A program made the position numbers and the translations under genes. The notes under the pieces were generated by a model. That model was not told where the DNA came from and ran no database searches. It was given only the letters and a program-made list of their open reading frames with translations. 64,000 nt of DNA from Pedococcus sp031456495 (GTDB taxonomy: Bacteria; Actinomycetota; Actinomycetes; Actinomycetales; Dermatophilaceae). Below, piece by piece: positions 8,443 through 16,262 of the stretch. Location of the stretch: positions 1,302,001 through 1,366,000 of the forward strand of contig NZ_JAVDUW010000001.1 of assembly GCF_031456495.1 (NCBI RefSeq). The letters are read 5' to 3'. Within the stretch, counting starts at the first letter, position 1; every line of letters begins with the position of its first letter.

Positions 8443-9791
8443 GGGACCACCGCCGGCGCCATCCCGTCGAGGGGCTGGCTGCTGCCCGGCTCGACCGCGG
8501 GCGGCGCACTCGGCGCCGTGCCGGCCTGCTGACCGGCGAGGCCGGCGCGACGGGCACGGCTCGCCTCGACGTAGACCTCGTAGAGCCGCTCTGTCGTGCG
8601 GTCCCACCCGAACAGGGCGGCGTGCTCGACAGCCTTGCGGGACAACGAGTTCCGCCGGTCGGGGTCGAGCAGGAGCGACTCGAGCGCGTCGGCCCACTTG
8701 GGGACGGCGTGCCCGTCGACGAGCACGCCTGCGTCGCCCACGGCGGTCGGCAGGCCGCCGACGTCGGCGGCGACCACGGGCGTGCCGCAGGCCTGGGCCT
8801 CGACCGCCACCAGGCCGAACGACTCCGAGTGCGAGGGGACCGCCACGAGGTCCGCCGCCCGGTACCACTGCGCCAGCTCCGGGCGCGGCACCGGCTTGAC
8901 GAAGCGCACCTGGGGGGTGACGCCCAGCTGCTGGGCGAGCTGCTGAAGCGACTCGGGGTGCTCGAGCCCGGACCCGCTCGGACCGCCGAGGATGGCCACG
9001 ACCAGCTCACCGGCCCACGAGGGGTGGCGCGCGAGAAGCTCCGCCGCCGCCTCGACCAGGACCTCGGGAGCCTTGAGCGGCTGGATCCGTCCCACGAACA
9101 GGAGCACCCTGGCGTCCTGCGGCAGGCCGACGGCGGCGCGAGCGGCCGCCCGGTCGCCCGGCGTGAACAGCTCGAGGTCCACCCCCGGCGGCACCACGAC
9201 GACCTTGTCGGGCTCCGCGGCATACAGCTCGATGAGCTCGCGCCGCTCGCCGAGGGTGTTCGCGATGAGGCGGTCGGCCGCCTCCACGACCTGGACCTCG
9301 CCGATCTCGCGCCCGGCGGGCTCCGGGGAGTCCTCGCTCGCCAGGTGCTGGTTCTTGACGCGGGCCATGGTGTGCATGGTGTGCACGAGCGGGACCTGCC
9401 AGCGGTCGGCGGCCAGCCAGCCCACCTGGCCGGACAGCCAGTAGTGGGAGTGGACGAGGTCGTAGTGGCCCTCGGGCGCGAAGGCCCCGACGCGCATCAC
9501 GCCCGCCGCGAAGGCGCACAGCTGGCCCGGTAGGTCGTCCTTGCGCAGGCCCTCGAACGGCCCGGCCGTGACGTGCCGCACGAGTACACCCGGCTCCAGC
9601 TCGTGCACCGCCGGCTGGTCCACGGACGTGGCCCGGGTGAAGATCTCCACCTCGACGTTCCGGCGCGCGAGCTGGCGCGCGACCTCGACGACGTAGACGT
9701 TCATCCCGCCGGCGTCGCCGGTACCCGGCTGCTCCAGCGGGGAGGTGTGGACGCTGAGCATCGCCACGCGGTTGATGCGGTCCGGTGCCAT
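8439..9791 (-). CDS. mshA: D-inositol-3-phosphate glycosyltransferase (mycothiol synthesis)
   Basis: MshA joins GlcNAc from UDP-GlcNAc to inositol-3-phosphate, the first step of mycothiol, the actinobacterial thiol buffer. The GT-B fold is evident: an N-terminal loop PGTGDAGGMNVYV, the mid-protein VGRIQPLKAPEVL phosphate-binding region, and the GT4 signature with two Glu in HSESFGLVAVEAQACGTP. At 450 residues from the ATG at 9789-9791 it matches the family. It leads a four-gene run ending in gpmA. mshD lies 17 kb away. Confidence 0.95.
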   Translation of the reverse strand: MAPDRINRVAMLSVHTSPLEQPGTGDAGGMNVYVVEVARQLARRNVEVEIFTRATSVDQPAVHELEPGVLVRHVTAGPFEGLRKDDLPGQLCAFAAGVMRVGAFAPEGHYDLVHSHYWLSGQVGWLAADRWQVPLVHTMHTMARVKNQHLASEDSPEPAGREIGEVQVVEAADRLIANTLGERRELIELYAAEPDKVVVVPPGVDLELFTPGDRAAARAAVGLPQDARVLLFVGRIQPLKAPEVLVEAAAELLARHPSWAGELVVAILGGPSGSGLEHPESLQQLAQQLGVTPQVRFVKPVPRPELAQWYRAADLVAVPSHSESFGLVAVEAQACGTPVVAADVGGLPTAVGDAGVLVDGHAVPKWADALESLLLDPDRRNSLSRKAVEHAALFGWDRTTERLYEVYVEASRARRAGLAGQQAGTAPSAPPAVEPGSSQPLDGMAPAVVP

Positions 9792-9862
9792 GCCGCCGAG
9801 TCTGCCACCTGCCCCCACGCCCGGCTGCCCGGCCCGGGGCGGGTGGGACGGGCGGCGGGGCC

Positions 9863-10639
9863 TCAGCCCGACCCGCCGCTGCGCGACTGGGAGGAGACGC
9901 TGAGGAAGCTCGCGTCGGACCAGATGTGCACGTCGGTGCGCCCCTTGGCGCGCACGTCGACACCGCGGGCCACCCGCTGCGGGCCGAGGCCGATGTCGGT
10001 GCCGAGGCTGGAGGAGAACGCCGCCTGGCCCTCCAGGGTGGTGGGTCGCAGCCACCGTGCGGAACCGCGCAGGTTGACGTGCGGCAGGCCCGGCGGCAGC
10101 CCCTCGGTCAACGGGCGGTGGTCCAGGTGCCAGACGACCCCGTCGGCGCCGTTGACGTTGACGCCGATCTTGACCACGCCGCCGGCGAGCTCGACGCGCA
10201 GGGTGAACGGCACCGACCCGTGGGCGTCGAACAGCTCGCCGACGTAGGTCGCCCGACCCGGGAGGAAGACGAGGCCGTCGACCCGCATGTTGTCGAGCCG
10301 GCGGTCGATGTGCTCGTGCGTCGAGGCGCCGCTGCCCGTGGTGTGCCCCTCGACCGCGGACAGGAGCGACCCCCCGATGACCGACTGGAACAGCAGGGTG
10401 TCGCCGCGCAGGACCCGCATGCCGTCGGCATACATGCTCACCGTGACCCCGCCACCGAGGGTGGCGACGCCCTTGGCGTCCGGGCGCACCGTGAGCAGCC
10501 CGGGCGTGACCGTCTGGAACCCGTGGTCCTCACCGAGCCACTTCGGGAGGTGCGTCACGAGCCCGAGGAGCGCCAACGCACCCAGCGAGGCCACCAGCGC
10601 GACCATGCTGCGGCTGATGTCCTGCTCGCGCCAACGCAC
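9863..10639 (-). CDS. Single-pass membrane protein of unknown function
   Basis: From the GTG at 10637-10639 the product has 258 residues, with one membrane segment near the N-terminus (SMVALVASLGALALLGLV, about 12-30) and a beta-rich extracytoplasmic remainder. The start is supported by a minus-strand TACGCT at 10646-10651 spaced 6 bp from the GTG. An upstream in-frame ATG at 10712-10714 would add a low-hydrophobicity extension and cross that -10. No catalytic motif or known family is apparent. It is divergent from the methyltransferase gene. Confidence 0.7.
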   Translation of the reverse strand: MRWREQDISRSMVALVASLGALALLGLVTHLPKWLGEDHGFQTVTPGLLTVRPDAKGVATLGGGVTVSMYADGMRVLRGDTLLFQSVIGGSLLSAVEGHTTGSGASTHEHIDRRLDNMRVDGLVFLPGRATYVGELFDAHGSVPFTLRVELAGGVVKIGVNVNGADGVVWHLDHRPLTEGLPPGLPHVNLRGSARWLRPTTLEGQAAFSSSLGTDIGLGPQRVARGVDVRAKGRTDVHIWSDASFLSVSSQSRSGGSG

Positions 10640-10782
10640 CCCGTCAGCGTAGAGGGGCGCGGGCGCCCACCCCGCACGCTTCCGTGGCACGTCCCGCCCG
10701 GAGCGCTTCCCCATGCCTCCCCGCGCCTCGTCACGCCGGACGCGGGCAGGTCGGCGCGACGTGCTTCCGTATGCTGCGGGGC

Positions 10783-11592
10783 GTGGTCGTGCAGCGCCCG
10801 GTCGGCACCGTGACGCGCGGGACCACCAACCCCAACCGCCTGCGCCGGGTCGACCGGTGGCTGGCCGGGCCGCAGGCGTGGCGCCTGCGAGCGCCCGTGC
10901 GGCCGCCGGTGGTCGTCGACCTCGGCTACGGCGCCTCACCCGTGACGGCGGTGGAGCTGCACGACCGGCTGCGCCACGTGCGCCCGGACGTCCAGGTCGT
11001 GGGTGTGGAGATCGACCAGGCGCGCGTCGAGGCCGGGCAGGCGCTCGCCCGGGACGGGCTGTCGTTCCGCCGCGGCGGGTTCGAGGTGCCGCTGCCCGGC
11101 GACGCCCGCGCCACGGTGGTGCGCGCGTTCAACGTGCTGCGGCAGTACGACGAGGCCCAGGTCGCGGACGCCTGGCGTACCGTGCAGGACCGGCTCACCG
11201 ACGACGGCCTGCTCGTCGACGGCACCTGCGACGAGCTCGGTCGCCGCAGCACCTGGGTGGCCGTGGACCGTGACGGCCCGAGGTCGCTCACGCTGTCCTG
11301 GCGGCTGCGCGGGATGACGGTTCCGTCGGACATCGCCGAGCGGCTGCCCAAGGTGCTGATCCACCGCAACGTGCCGGGCGAGCCCGTCCACGCGTGGCTG
11401 GGGGCGCTCGACCGGGCATGGGCGCACGCGGCACACCACGGCAGCTACGGCGTGCGTCAGCGGTTCCTGGCGACGATCACGGCGCTGCGCCACGAGGGCT
11501 GGCCGCTGCTCGACGCGCCGGCCCGTTGGCGGCTCGGCGAGGTGACGGTGGCGTGGGACGCCGTCCGGCCCGCGGAGGCTCGGCCGGCGTAG
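10783..11592 (+). CDS. Class I SAM-dependent methyltransferase-like protein
   Basis: The 269-residue protein carries a Rossmann SAM-binding start VVVDLGYGASPVTAVEL, a second acidic strand VVGVEIDQARVEAG, and a motif-III-like ATVVRAFNVLRQY. The substrate is unknown; similar proteins are widespread in actinobacteria. The GTG at 10783 is chosen because TATGCT (10770-10775) lies 7 bp upstream; the ATG at 10771 inside that hexamer is an alternative. The stop TAG falls in a 16-bp repeat shared with the end of the convergent cupin gene. Confidence 0.8.
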   Translation: MVVQRPVGTVTRGTTNPNRLRRVDRWLAGPQAWRLRAPVRPPVVVDLGYGASPVTAVELHDRLRHVRPDVQVVGVEIDQARVEAGQALARDGLSFRRGGFEVPLPGDARATVVRAFNVLRQYDEAQVADAWRTVQDRLTDDGLLVDGTCDELGRRSTWVAVDRDGPRSLTLSWRLRGMTVPSDIAERLPKVLIHRNVPGEPVHAWLGALDRAWAHAAHHGSYGVRQRFLATITALRHEGWPLLDAPARWRLGEVTVAWDAVRPAEARPA

Positions 11593-11632
11593 TCGTCCTC
11601 GCGGCGGACGTCAGCGGGCGTAGTCGTCCTCG
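11586..11632. repeat. 16-bp direct repeat spanning two convergent gene ends
   Basis: GGCGTAGTCGTCCTCG occurs at 11586-11601 and 11617-11632 (31-bp period), with partial similarity continuing for about 10 bp. Copy 1 supplies the methyltransferase TAG; copy 2 encodes the last cupin residues (DDYAR) and stop. It looks like a local duplication of a gene end. Confidence 0.8.
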
Positions 11633-12009
11633 AGTCGGACGATGTCGGCCTCGTCGAAGTCGCCGTACGCGATCTCGAGCAGGCGGCCCGGCCGGTCGCC
11701 CTTGTTGGCCATGCGGTGCAGCGAGCCCACGGGCACCCACACCGCCTCGCCGGGGGCCGCGCTCCAGGTCCGCTCGTCCACGGTCACCTCGATCGGCACG
11801 TCGAGCACCTGCCAGAACTCACCCCGGTGCGAGTGCGTCTGCAGCGAGAGCCGGTGGCCGGGCTCGACGGTGATGATCTTGACGGTGACGCGCTCGTTGG
11901 AGACGAACTGCTGGAAGTTCCCCCACGGCCGGTCGACGGTGAAGATGCCCTCACGCGGGTCGGGCAGCGCCTCCGCGGGTGCCTGCACGTCTGCGGTTCT
12001 GTCAGTCAT
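11611..12009 (-). CDS. Cupin protein, mannose-6-phosphate isomerase C-terminal type
   Basis: The 132-residue product is a single cupin barrel resembling the C-terminal half of type II phosphomannose isomerase/GDP-mannose pyrophosphorylase: RPWGNFQQF, then HRLSLQTHSHRGEFWQVL with metal-binding His and Glu, then VPVGSLHRMAN with a further His. A Shine-Dalgarno GGGGG lies just before the ATG at 12007-12009. It stands alone with no pyrophosphorylase domain, so it may be an isomerase, epimerase or sugar sensor; the activity is not certain. Confidence 0.85.
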   Translation of the reverse strand: MTDRTADVQAPAEALPDPREGIFTVDRPWGNFQQFVSNERVTVKIITVEPGHRLSLQTHSHRGEFWQVLDVPIEVTVDERTWSAAPGEAVWVPVGSLHRMANKGDRPGRLLEIAYGDFDEADIVRLEDDYAR

Positions 12010-12020
12010 GGATCCCCCTG

Positions 12021-12356
12021 TCACCACGGGCCGTAGGGGCCCATGTGCTGGTTGCCGCCGCGCCCGCCGCTCACCTGGCGCAGGGCCGGCCGGACGTCGG
12101 CCAGGTAGATGGCCGCGCCCACGAAGCCGATGAGGCCGATCGAGAACAGCAGCCCCGACCCGATCGAGATGAACCCGAACAGGGCGGCGACCGCGGTCAC
12201 GATGGTCCAGAACTTCTTGGTGCGCTTGCCGGCCGCGACGAACGCGTCCGGACGGTGTCGCACGCAGTCCACCAGTGCGAAGACCTCGGCCGCGAAGGCC
12301 GCGAGGCTCAGCAGCCAGACGACGAGGTTCTGGGCCGAGCCCAGTGCGGAGAACAT
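12021..12356 (-). CDS. DUF2516-family small membrane protein
   Basis: The 111-residue protein has three predicted membrane helices (about 8-30, 46-66, 66-85) and a Gly/Gln/Pro tail. It resembles the actinobacterial DUF2516 family, whose member in M. tuberculosis lies beside hbhA, as here. The ATG at 12354-12356 follows a minus-strand TACGCT (12364-12369) by 7 bp, a leaderless arrangement. Function unknown. Confidence 0.8.
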   Translation of the reverse strand: MFSALGSAQNLVVWLLSLAAFAAEVFALVDCVRHRPDAFVAAGKRTKKFWTIVTAVAALFGFISIGSGLLFSIGLIGFVGAAIYLADVRPALRQVSGGRGGNQHMGPYGPW

Positions 12357-12384
12357 GCGGACCAGCGTAACGGGGTGCCGGACC

Positions 12385-12810
12385 TCAGACGTCCACCACG
12401 AGCGTGACAGGTCCGTCATTCACCAGCTCGACCTGCATCATCGCGCCGAAGCGTCCCGTCGCCACCTCGACGCCGCGCTCCTGCAGCGCGGCGACGAGCG
12501 CGGCGACGAGCGGCTCGGCCACCGGACCCGGTGCCGCCGCACCCCAGGACGGACGGCGCCCCTTGCGCGTGTCGGCATACAGCGTGAACTGGCTGACCAC
12601 GAGCACGGGCGCACCCTCGTCGAGGACGGAGCGCTCGTCGCGCAGGATGCGCAGCTCGCTGATCTTGCGCGCCAGCACCGACACCTGGTCGGGACCGTCG
12701 TCGTGGGTGACGCCGACGAGGGCCACCAGACCGGGACGGGTGATCTCGCCGACGACCTCGTCGCCGACGACCACCCGTGCCCGGGTCGCGCGCTGGAGGA
12801 CGGCGCGCAC
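12385..12810 (-). CDS. dtd: D-aminoacyl-tRNA deacylase
   Basis: Dtd removes D-amino acids (and glycine from tRNA-Ala) mischarged on tRNA. The active-site SQFTLYAD motif (about 78-85) and the C-terminal NDGPVTL with the cis Gly-Pro are both present, and 141 residues is typical. The GTG start lies 3 bp after the asparaginase stop, so the two are co-transcribed. Confidence 0.95.
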   Translation of the reverse strand: MRAVLQRATRARVVVGDEVVGEITRPGLVALVGVTHDDGPDQVSVLARKISELRILRDERSVLDEGAPVLVVSQFTLYADTRKGRRPSWGAAAPGPVAEPLVAALVAALQERGVEVATGRFGAMMQVELVNDGPVTLVVDV

Positions 12811-12813
12811 GGG

Positions 12814-13794
12814 TCAGATGCCGACCGCGACGACCGCCCCGACGGGCTCGCCGTGGCCGAGGACGGGGGCGTCCTCGAGCTGGGCGAGGGCCGCGGACTC
12901 GATCCCCAGACGGCGCATGACCGCGGCGAGGATGACCGGCTTGGCGCGGGTACCGCCGTCGGCGACCTTGAGCGCGATGCCGCGCCCGTCGGCGAGCCCG
13001 ACGGCATACACCGCCTCGGCACCGTCCTTGGCGATGAGGCCGGGCGTGCCCTCGACGAGGGCCGTGACGTCGCGGCCGGTGCCCCCGAGGTATGCCGGGA
13101 AGGCCCGGATGCCGTCGGCGACCATGGCCTCGGGGGTGCCCGGCTCCGCGGACGCGAGGCGGCCGAACGCGCGGGCCAGTCCGGCGAGGGTGACGGCCAT
13201 GACGGGGGCGCCGCAGCCGTCGACGGCCGTGGCGGTGATCTCGTCACCGGTGAGCTCGGCCAGGGTCTCGGCGATCGCCTGCTGGAGCGGGTGGCCGGGG
13301 TCGCGGTAGGTCGCGGTGTCCCAGCCGTTGACGACGCAGGTGGCCAGCATCGCCGCGTGCTTGCCGGAGCAGTTCTGGGTGATCGGGAGCTTGCCGCCGC
13401 CGTTGCGGATCACCGCGTTGCGGGCGGCCTCGTCGAGCGGGTAGTCCGGGGTGTTCTGCAGCGCGCCCTCGGTGAGGCTCACCGAGGCCAGGACCTCGCG
13501 GACGCCCTCGAGGTGGAAGTCCTCGCCCGAGTGGCTGGCCGAGGCCAGGGCGAGGTGCTGGGGCGCGAGGCGCAGGCCCGCACGCACCATGGCGAGGGTC
13601 TGCAGCGGCTTGTTGGACGAGCGCGGGAACACCGGGTCGTCGACGGTCCCGAGGGCCAGCAGGTGGCTGCCGTCGGCCGCCGTGGCGACGACGGAGGCGC
13701 GGTGGGCGGACTCGACGAAGCCGCCGCGCACGTAGTGCGCGAGCACCGGGGCCGAGTCGAGGGCGGGCGGGGTGGGCAGGGCCGGATCGGTCAC
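12814..13794 (-). CDS. Asparaginase (AnsA/thermolabile rhizobial type)
   Basis: This 326-residue protein belongs to the asparaginase II family typified by Rhizobium etli AnsA. Visible motifs include RSSNKPLQ (residues about 58-65), SASHSGEDFH, QNCSGKHAAML and DGCGAPV; the Ser/Lys pair and the SGKH Cys region form the family's unusual active site. It hydrolyses L-asparagine to aspartate and ammonia in the cytoplasm. The GTG at 13792-13794 sits 6 bp after a minus-strand TACGCT (13801-13806), so it has its own leaderless promoter and then reads into dtd. Confidence 0.88.
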   Translation of the reverse strand: MTDPALPTPPALDSAPVLAHYVRGGFVESAHRASVVATAADGSHLLALGTVDDPVFPRSSNKPLQTLAMVRAGLRLAPQHLALASASHSGEDFHLEGVREVLASVSLTEGALQNTPDYPLDEAARNAVIRNGGGKLPITQNCSGKHAAMLATCVVNGWDTATYRDPGHPLQQAIAETLAELTGDEITATAVDGCGAPVMAVTLAGLARAFGRLASAEPGTPEAMVADGIRAFPAYLGGTGRDVTALVEGTPGLIAKDGAEAVYAVGLADGRGIALKVADGGTRAKPVILAAVMRRLGIESAALAQLEDAPVLGHGEPVGAVVAVGI

Positions 13795-13863
13795 CCGGCG
13801 AGCGTAGCCACCGGGACGTCGGCCGGCGTGGCGGGGCGGGTCGTGGCCCCGGCTCCAGGGATG

Positions 13864-13902
13864 CCGACGGCCCCAACCCGGGTGTCGGGTGGGGGCCGTC
13901 GG
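13864..13902 (-). terminator. Hairpin terminator after the HBHA-like gene
   Basis: A 17-nt arm beginning CCGACGGCCCC pairs with its mirror (one mismatch) around GGTGT. On the minus strand it lies about 40 bp after the HBHA-like stop and just before the asparaginase promoter, separating the two units. Confidence 0.7.
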
Positions 13903-13940
13903 GGGTGGGGCCGGTCAGGGGCCGGCCCCGGTGGTGTGGC

Positions 13941-14627
13941 TCAGTCGCCGACCTTCTCCGCCGCGGCGGTGGTGGCCTTCTTGGTGGCGGAGGCCGTCTT
14001 GCGGGCGCTGGTGGCGGCACGCTTGGCCGAGCTCTTGGTCGTGGCGGCCGACTTCTTCGTGGTCGTCGCGGTGCGCTTGGCGGCGGTGCGGGTGCGGGCC
14101 GCGGACTTCTTGACGGTCGCGGTCGCCTCACCGGCCTCGGCGCTGACCGACTCGGTGACGGCATCGACGGTGGCGACGGCCTCGCGGCGGCCGGTGGTCA
14201 GCGTGGCCTTGGCCGAGCGCTGGATCTCGCTGGCGGAACGGCGCACGGTGGTGACGGCACCCTTGCCGAGGGCGAAGGTCGCCTCGGCCTGGGCGAGCAG
14301 GTCCTGGGTCGGCTTCTGGGTGCGGACGCGCTTGACGAGCTTCTCGCCGCGGGCGACGACGGTCTCGTACTCCTCCTGGGCCTTGCCGGCCAGGACGAGG
14401 CCGCGGTTCAGGGCCAGGGCGGGGAGCTCCTTGCCCTGCTCGACGGCGACGGTGGCTCGCGCCTGGGCCTTGGCCTGCAGGGCGGACGGGTCGAGCTCGG
14501 CGCCGACGGTGCGGGCCTTGAGGCGGGCCTCGCGCACCTTCTCGACGGCGAGGTCGGTCAGGCCGACGACGGCGTACACGGGGGTGCTGTCGGTGACGGT
14601 CTTGCGGATGTCGGCAACGCGTGCCAT
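13941..14627 (-). CDS. HBHA-like protein with Lys/Ala-rich tail
   Basis: The 228-residue protein resembles heparin-binding hemagglutinin of mycobacteria. A helical, coiled-coil-prone N-terminal half (TDLAVEKVREARLKAR; residues 10-130) is followed by a basic tail of AAKRT, KKSA and SARKT-type repeats (about 145-228) like histone H1. In mycobacteria the tail binds glycosaminoglycans and can be methylated; related proteins also bind nucleic acid or lipid inclusions. The ATG at 14625-14627 has an AAGGAGAT Shine-Dalgarno. It lies 14 bp after the XRE regulator, as hbhA does in M. tuberculosis. The role here is inferred. Confidence 0.8.
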   Translation of the reverse strand: MARVADIRKTVTDSTPVYAVVGLTDLAVEKVREARLKARTVGAELDPSALQAKAQARATVAVEQGKELPALALNRGLVLAGKAQEEYETVVARGEKLVKRVRTQKPTQDLLAQAEATFALGKGAVTTVRRSASEIQRSAKATLTTGRREAVATVDAVTESVSAEAGEATATVKKSAARTRTAAKRTATTTKKSAATTKSSAKRAATSARKTASATKKATTAAAEKVGD

Positions 14628-14641
14628 GGGGATCTCCTTCA

Positions 14642-15196
14642 TCAGGGTGTGGTCGTGGTGGGGCGGGAGGCGCTCCGGGGAGGGGCGGACTTCGACGCCG
14701 GCTTCCCTGCCGGCTTCGCGGTGGCCGTGCCGGCGCGCTCGGCGGCCGGTCTCGCGGCCGCCTGGGCTGCCGTGGCGGCCTTCCCGGTCTTCGGCGTGCC
14801 GGCCTTCCGGGCGGCCCGCGTACCGGCCGGCTTCGCGGCACCCACGAACGAGTCGTAGATGTCGAGGAGCGCGGCCCTCTGGCGGTCGGTGAGCTTCGGG
14901 TCGGCGCCGATGACGGCCCGCGTGTCGAGCGGCTCGGCCTCGTGGCCGTGGCGCTCGTCGAGGATCCCCGCCCGCACGTAGAGCGACTCCGCGGAGACCT
15001 CGAGGCCCTTGGCGAGCTGTTGGAGGATCTCGGCGCTGGGCTTCTTCAGGCCCCGCTCGATCTGCGACAGGTAGGGGTTGGAGATCCCGGCCAGCTCGGA
15101 CAGCTGGCGCAGCGAGAGCCGGGCCGACTGACGCTGCTCGCGCAGGTAGTCGCCCAGGCTGTTGCCTGCCAGGGGGCCGAGCGGGATCCGGGTCAT
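14642..15196 (-). CDS. XRE-family regulator with Lys/Ala/Pro-rich tail
   Basis: Residues 12-70 form a helix-turn-helix of the XRE/Cro type (LSLRQLSELAGISNPYLSQI). Residues 75-125 are a family-specific linker (LTDRQRAALLDIYDSFVG). The last 60 residues are a low-complexity Lys/Ala/Pro tail resembling the one in the neighbouring HBHA-like protein. It is the first gene of a two-gene operon with that protein. The equivalent gene (Rv0474) precedes hbhA in M. tuberculosis. It probably regulates its own operon. Confidence 0.88.
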   Translation of the reverse strand: MTRIPLGPLAGNSLGDYLREQRQSARLSLRQLSELAGISNPYLSQIERGLKKPSAEILQQLAKGLEVSAESLYVRAGILDERHGHEAEPLDTRAVIGADPKLTDRQRAALLDIYDSFVGAAKPAGTRAARKAGTPKTGKAATAAQAAARPAAERAGTATAKPAGKPASKSAPPRSASRPTTTTP

Positions 15197-15209
15197 GCCT
15201 CCAGTGTGC

Positions 15210-15232
15210 TTGCTTCAGTTAGCAGAATGCAA
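15210..15232. promoter_or_regulatory. Imperfect palindrome upstream of the XRE gene
   Basis: TTGCTTC and GAATGCAA face each other across 8 bp in an unusually AT-rich stretch, 14 bp upstream of the XRE start. It could be an autoregulatory operator for that HTH protein, but the arms differ by one indel. Confidence 0.35.
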
Positions 15233-15270
15233 ACCCGAGACAGCGTGACGGTGACCACACGGGTGGCGGG

Positions 15271-16122
15271 TCAGGCGGTGGGCGTGCGGCGGTCCCTGAC
15301 GCCGAGCAGGGCACGGGCGTCGTCGGTGGACATCGCCGGGCGCTGCATGACCTCGGCGAGGTGGGCCGCACGCTCCACGAGCTGGGAGTTGTGCTCGACC
15401 GGCACGCCCCGGGCGTAGACCACGTTGTCCTCCATGCCGACGCGCAGGTGGCCGCCGGCGGACAGGGCCGCCGCCGCGACGGGCAGGTGCGAGCGCCCGA
15501 TGCCGGTGGCCGACCACGAGGTGACCTCCGGCGGCAGCATCGCGACGCCGGCCACCAGCGCGGCGGTCGTGCCCGGCATACCGCCCGGCACGCCGGTGAC
15601 GAAGTCGACGTGCACCTTCCCGCCGAAGGGGAGCCCGTGGCGGTCCAGCAGCCGGGCCAGCGCGGCTACGTGGCCGAGGTCGAAGAGCTCGAACTCGGGG
15701 ACGACCTCGCGCTCCTGCGCCTGGACGTAGAGGTCGGACATGAAGCCCCAGGGGTTCAGGAAGACGTCGTCGCCGAAGTTGGTGGTGCCGCAGGTCAGCG
15801 AGCACGAGTCGGGCTCGGCGTCGAGCACGGTGAGCCGCTGCTCGAGCGGGTCGTGGACCGAGCCGCCGGTCGACAGCTGCACGATGAGCGAGGTCTGCTC
15901 GCGCAGCGCCTCGACCGCCGCCGACAGGTACCCGTGGTCGAGCGTGGGCCGGTGCTCCGCGTCGCGGATGTGCAGGTGGATCATCGCGGCGCCGACGGCC
16001 TCGCAGGCCTTGGCGGTCTCGACCAGCTCCTCCAGGGTGGTGGGGAGCTGGGGGACGTCGGCCTTGTCGAGCTCGGCGCCGGTGGGCGCGACCGTGATGA
16101 GGGTGCCGGGGGTGGGAGGCAT
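15271..16122 (-). CDS. BKACE-family beta-keto acid cleavage enzyme
   Basis: The 283-residue protein belongs to the 3-keto-5-aminohexanoate cleavage/BKACE family, which condenses a beta-keto acid with acetyl-CoA and releases acetoacetate plus a new CoA ester. The zinc-binding HLHIRD motif (about residues 46-51), VQLSTGG and the Glu in GMEDNVVYARG are in place. No lysine fermentation genes lie nearby, so the substrate is unknown and is probably not 3-keto-5-aminohexanoate. The ATG at 16120-16122 is the most family-like start. Confidence 0.88.
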   Translation of the reverse strand: MPPTPGTLITVAPTGAELDKADVPQLPTTLEELVETAKACEAVGAAMIHLHIRDAEHRPTLDHGYLSAAVEALREQTSLIVQLSTGGSVHDPLEQRLTVLDAEPDSCSLTCGTTNFGDDVFLNPWGFMSDLYVQAQEREVVPEFELFDLGHVAALARLLDRHGLPFGGKVHVDFVTGVPGGMPGTTAALVAGVAMLPPEVTSWSATGIGRSHLPVAAAALSAGGHLRVGMEDNVVYARGVPVEHNSQLVERAAHLAEVMQRPAMSTDDARALLGVRDRRTPTA

Positions 16123-16262
16123 GGAGTCATCATGGCAGCGAGTGCTCGCGTCGGGGTCCCCGGAGGGCCTCCCACGTGTGGGACACTGAGCACCGCCTGT
16201 GCGCAAACGCGCGCAAACCGGGACCGGGGACAGCCCGGGGGACAGAGAGCGAAAGCGGGACC

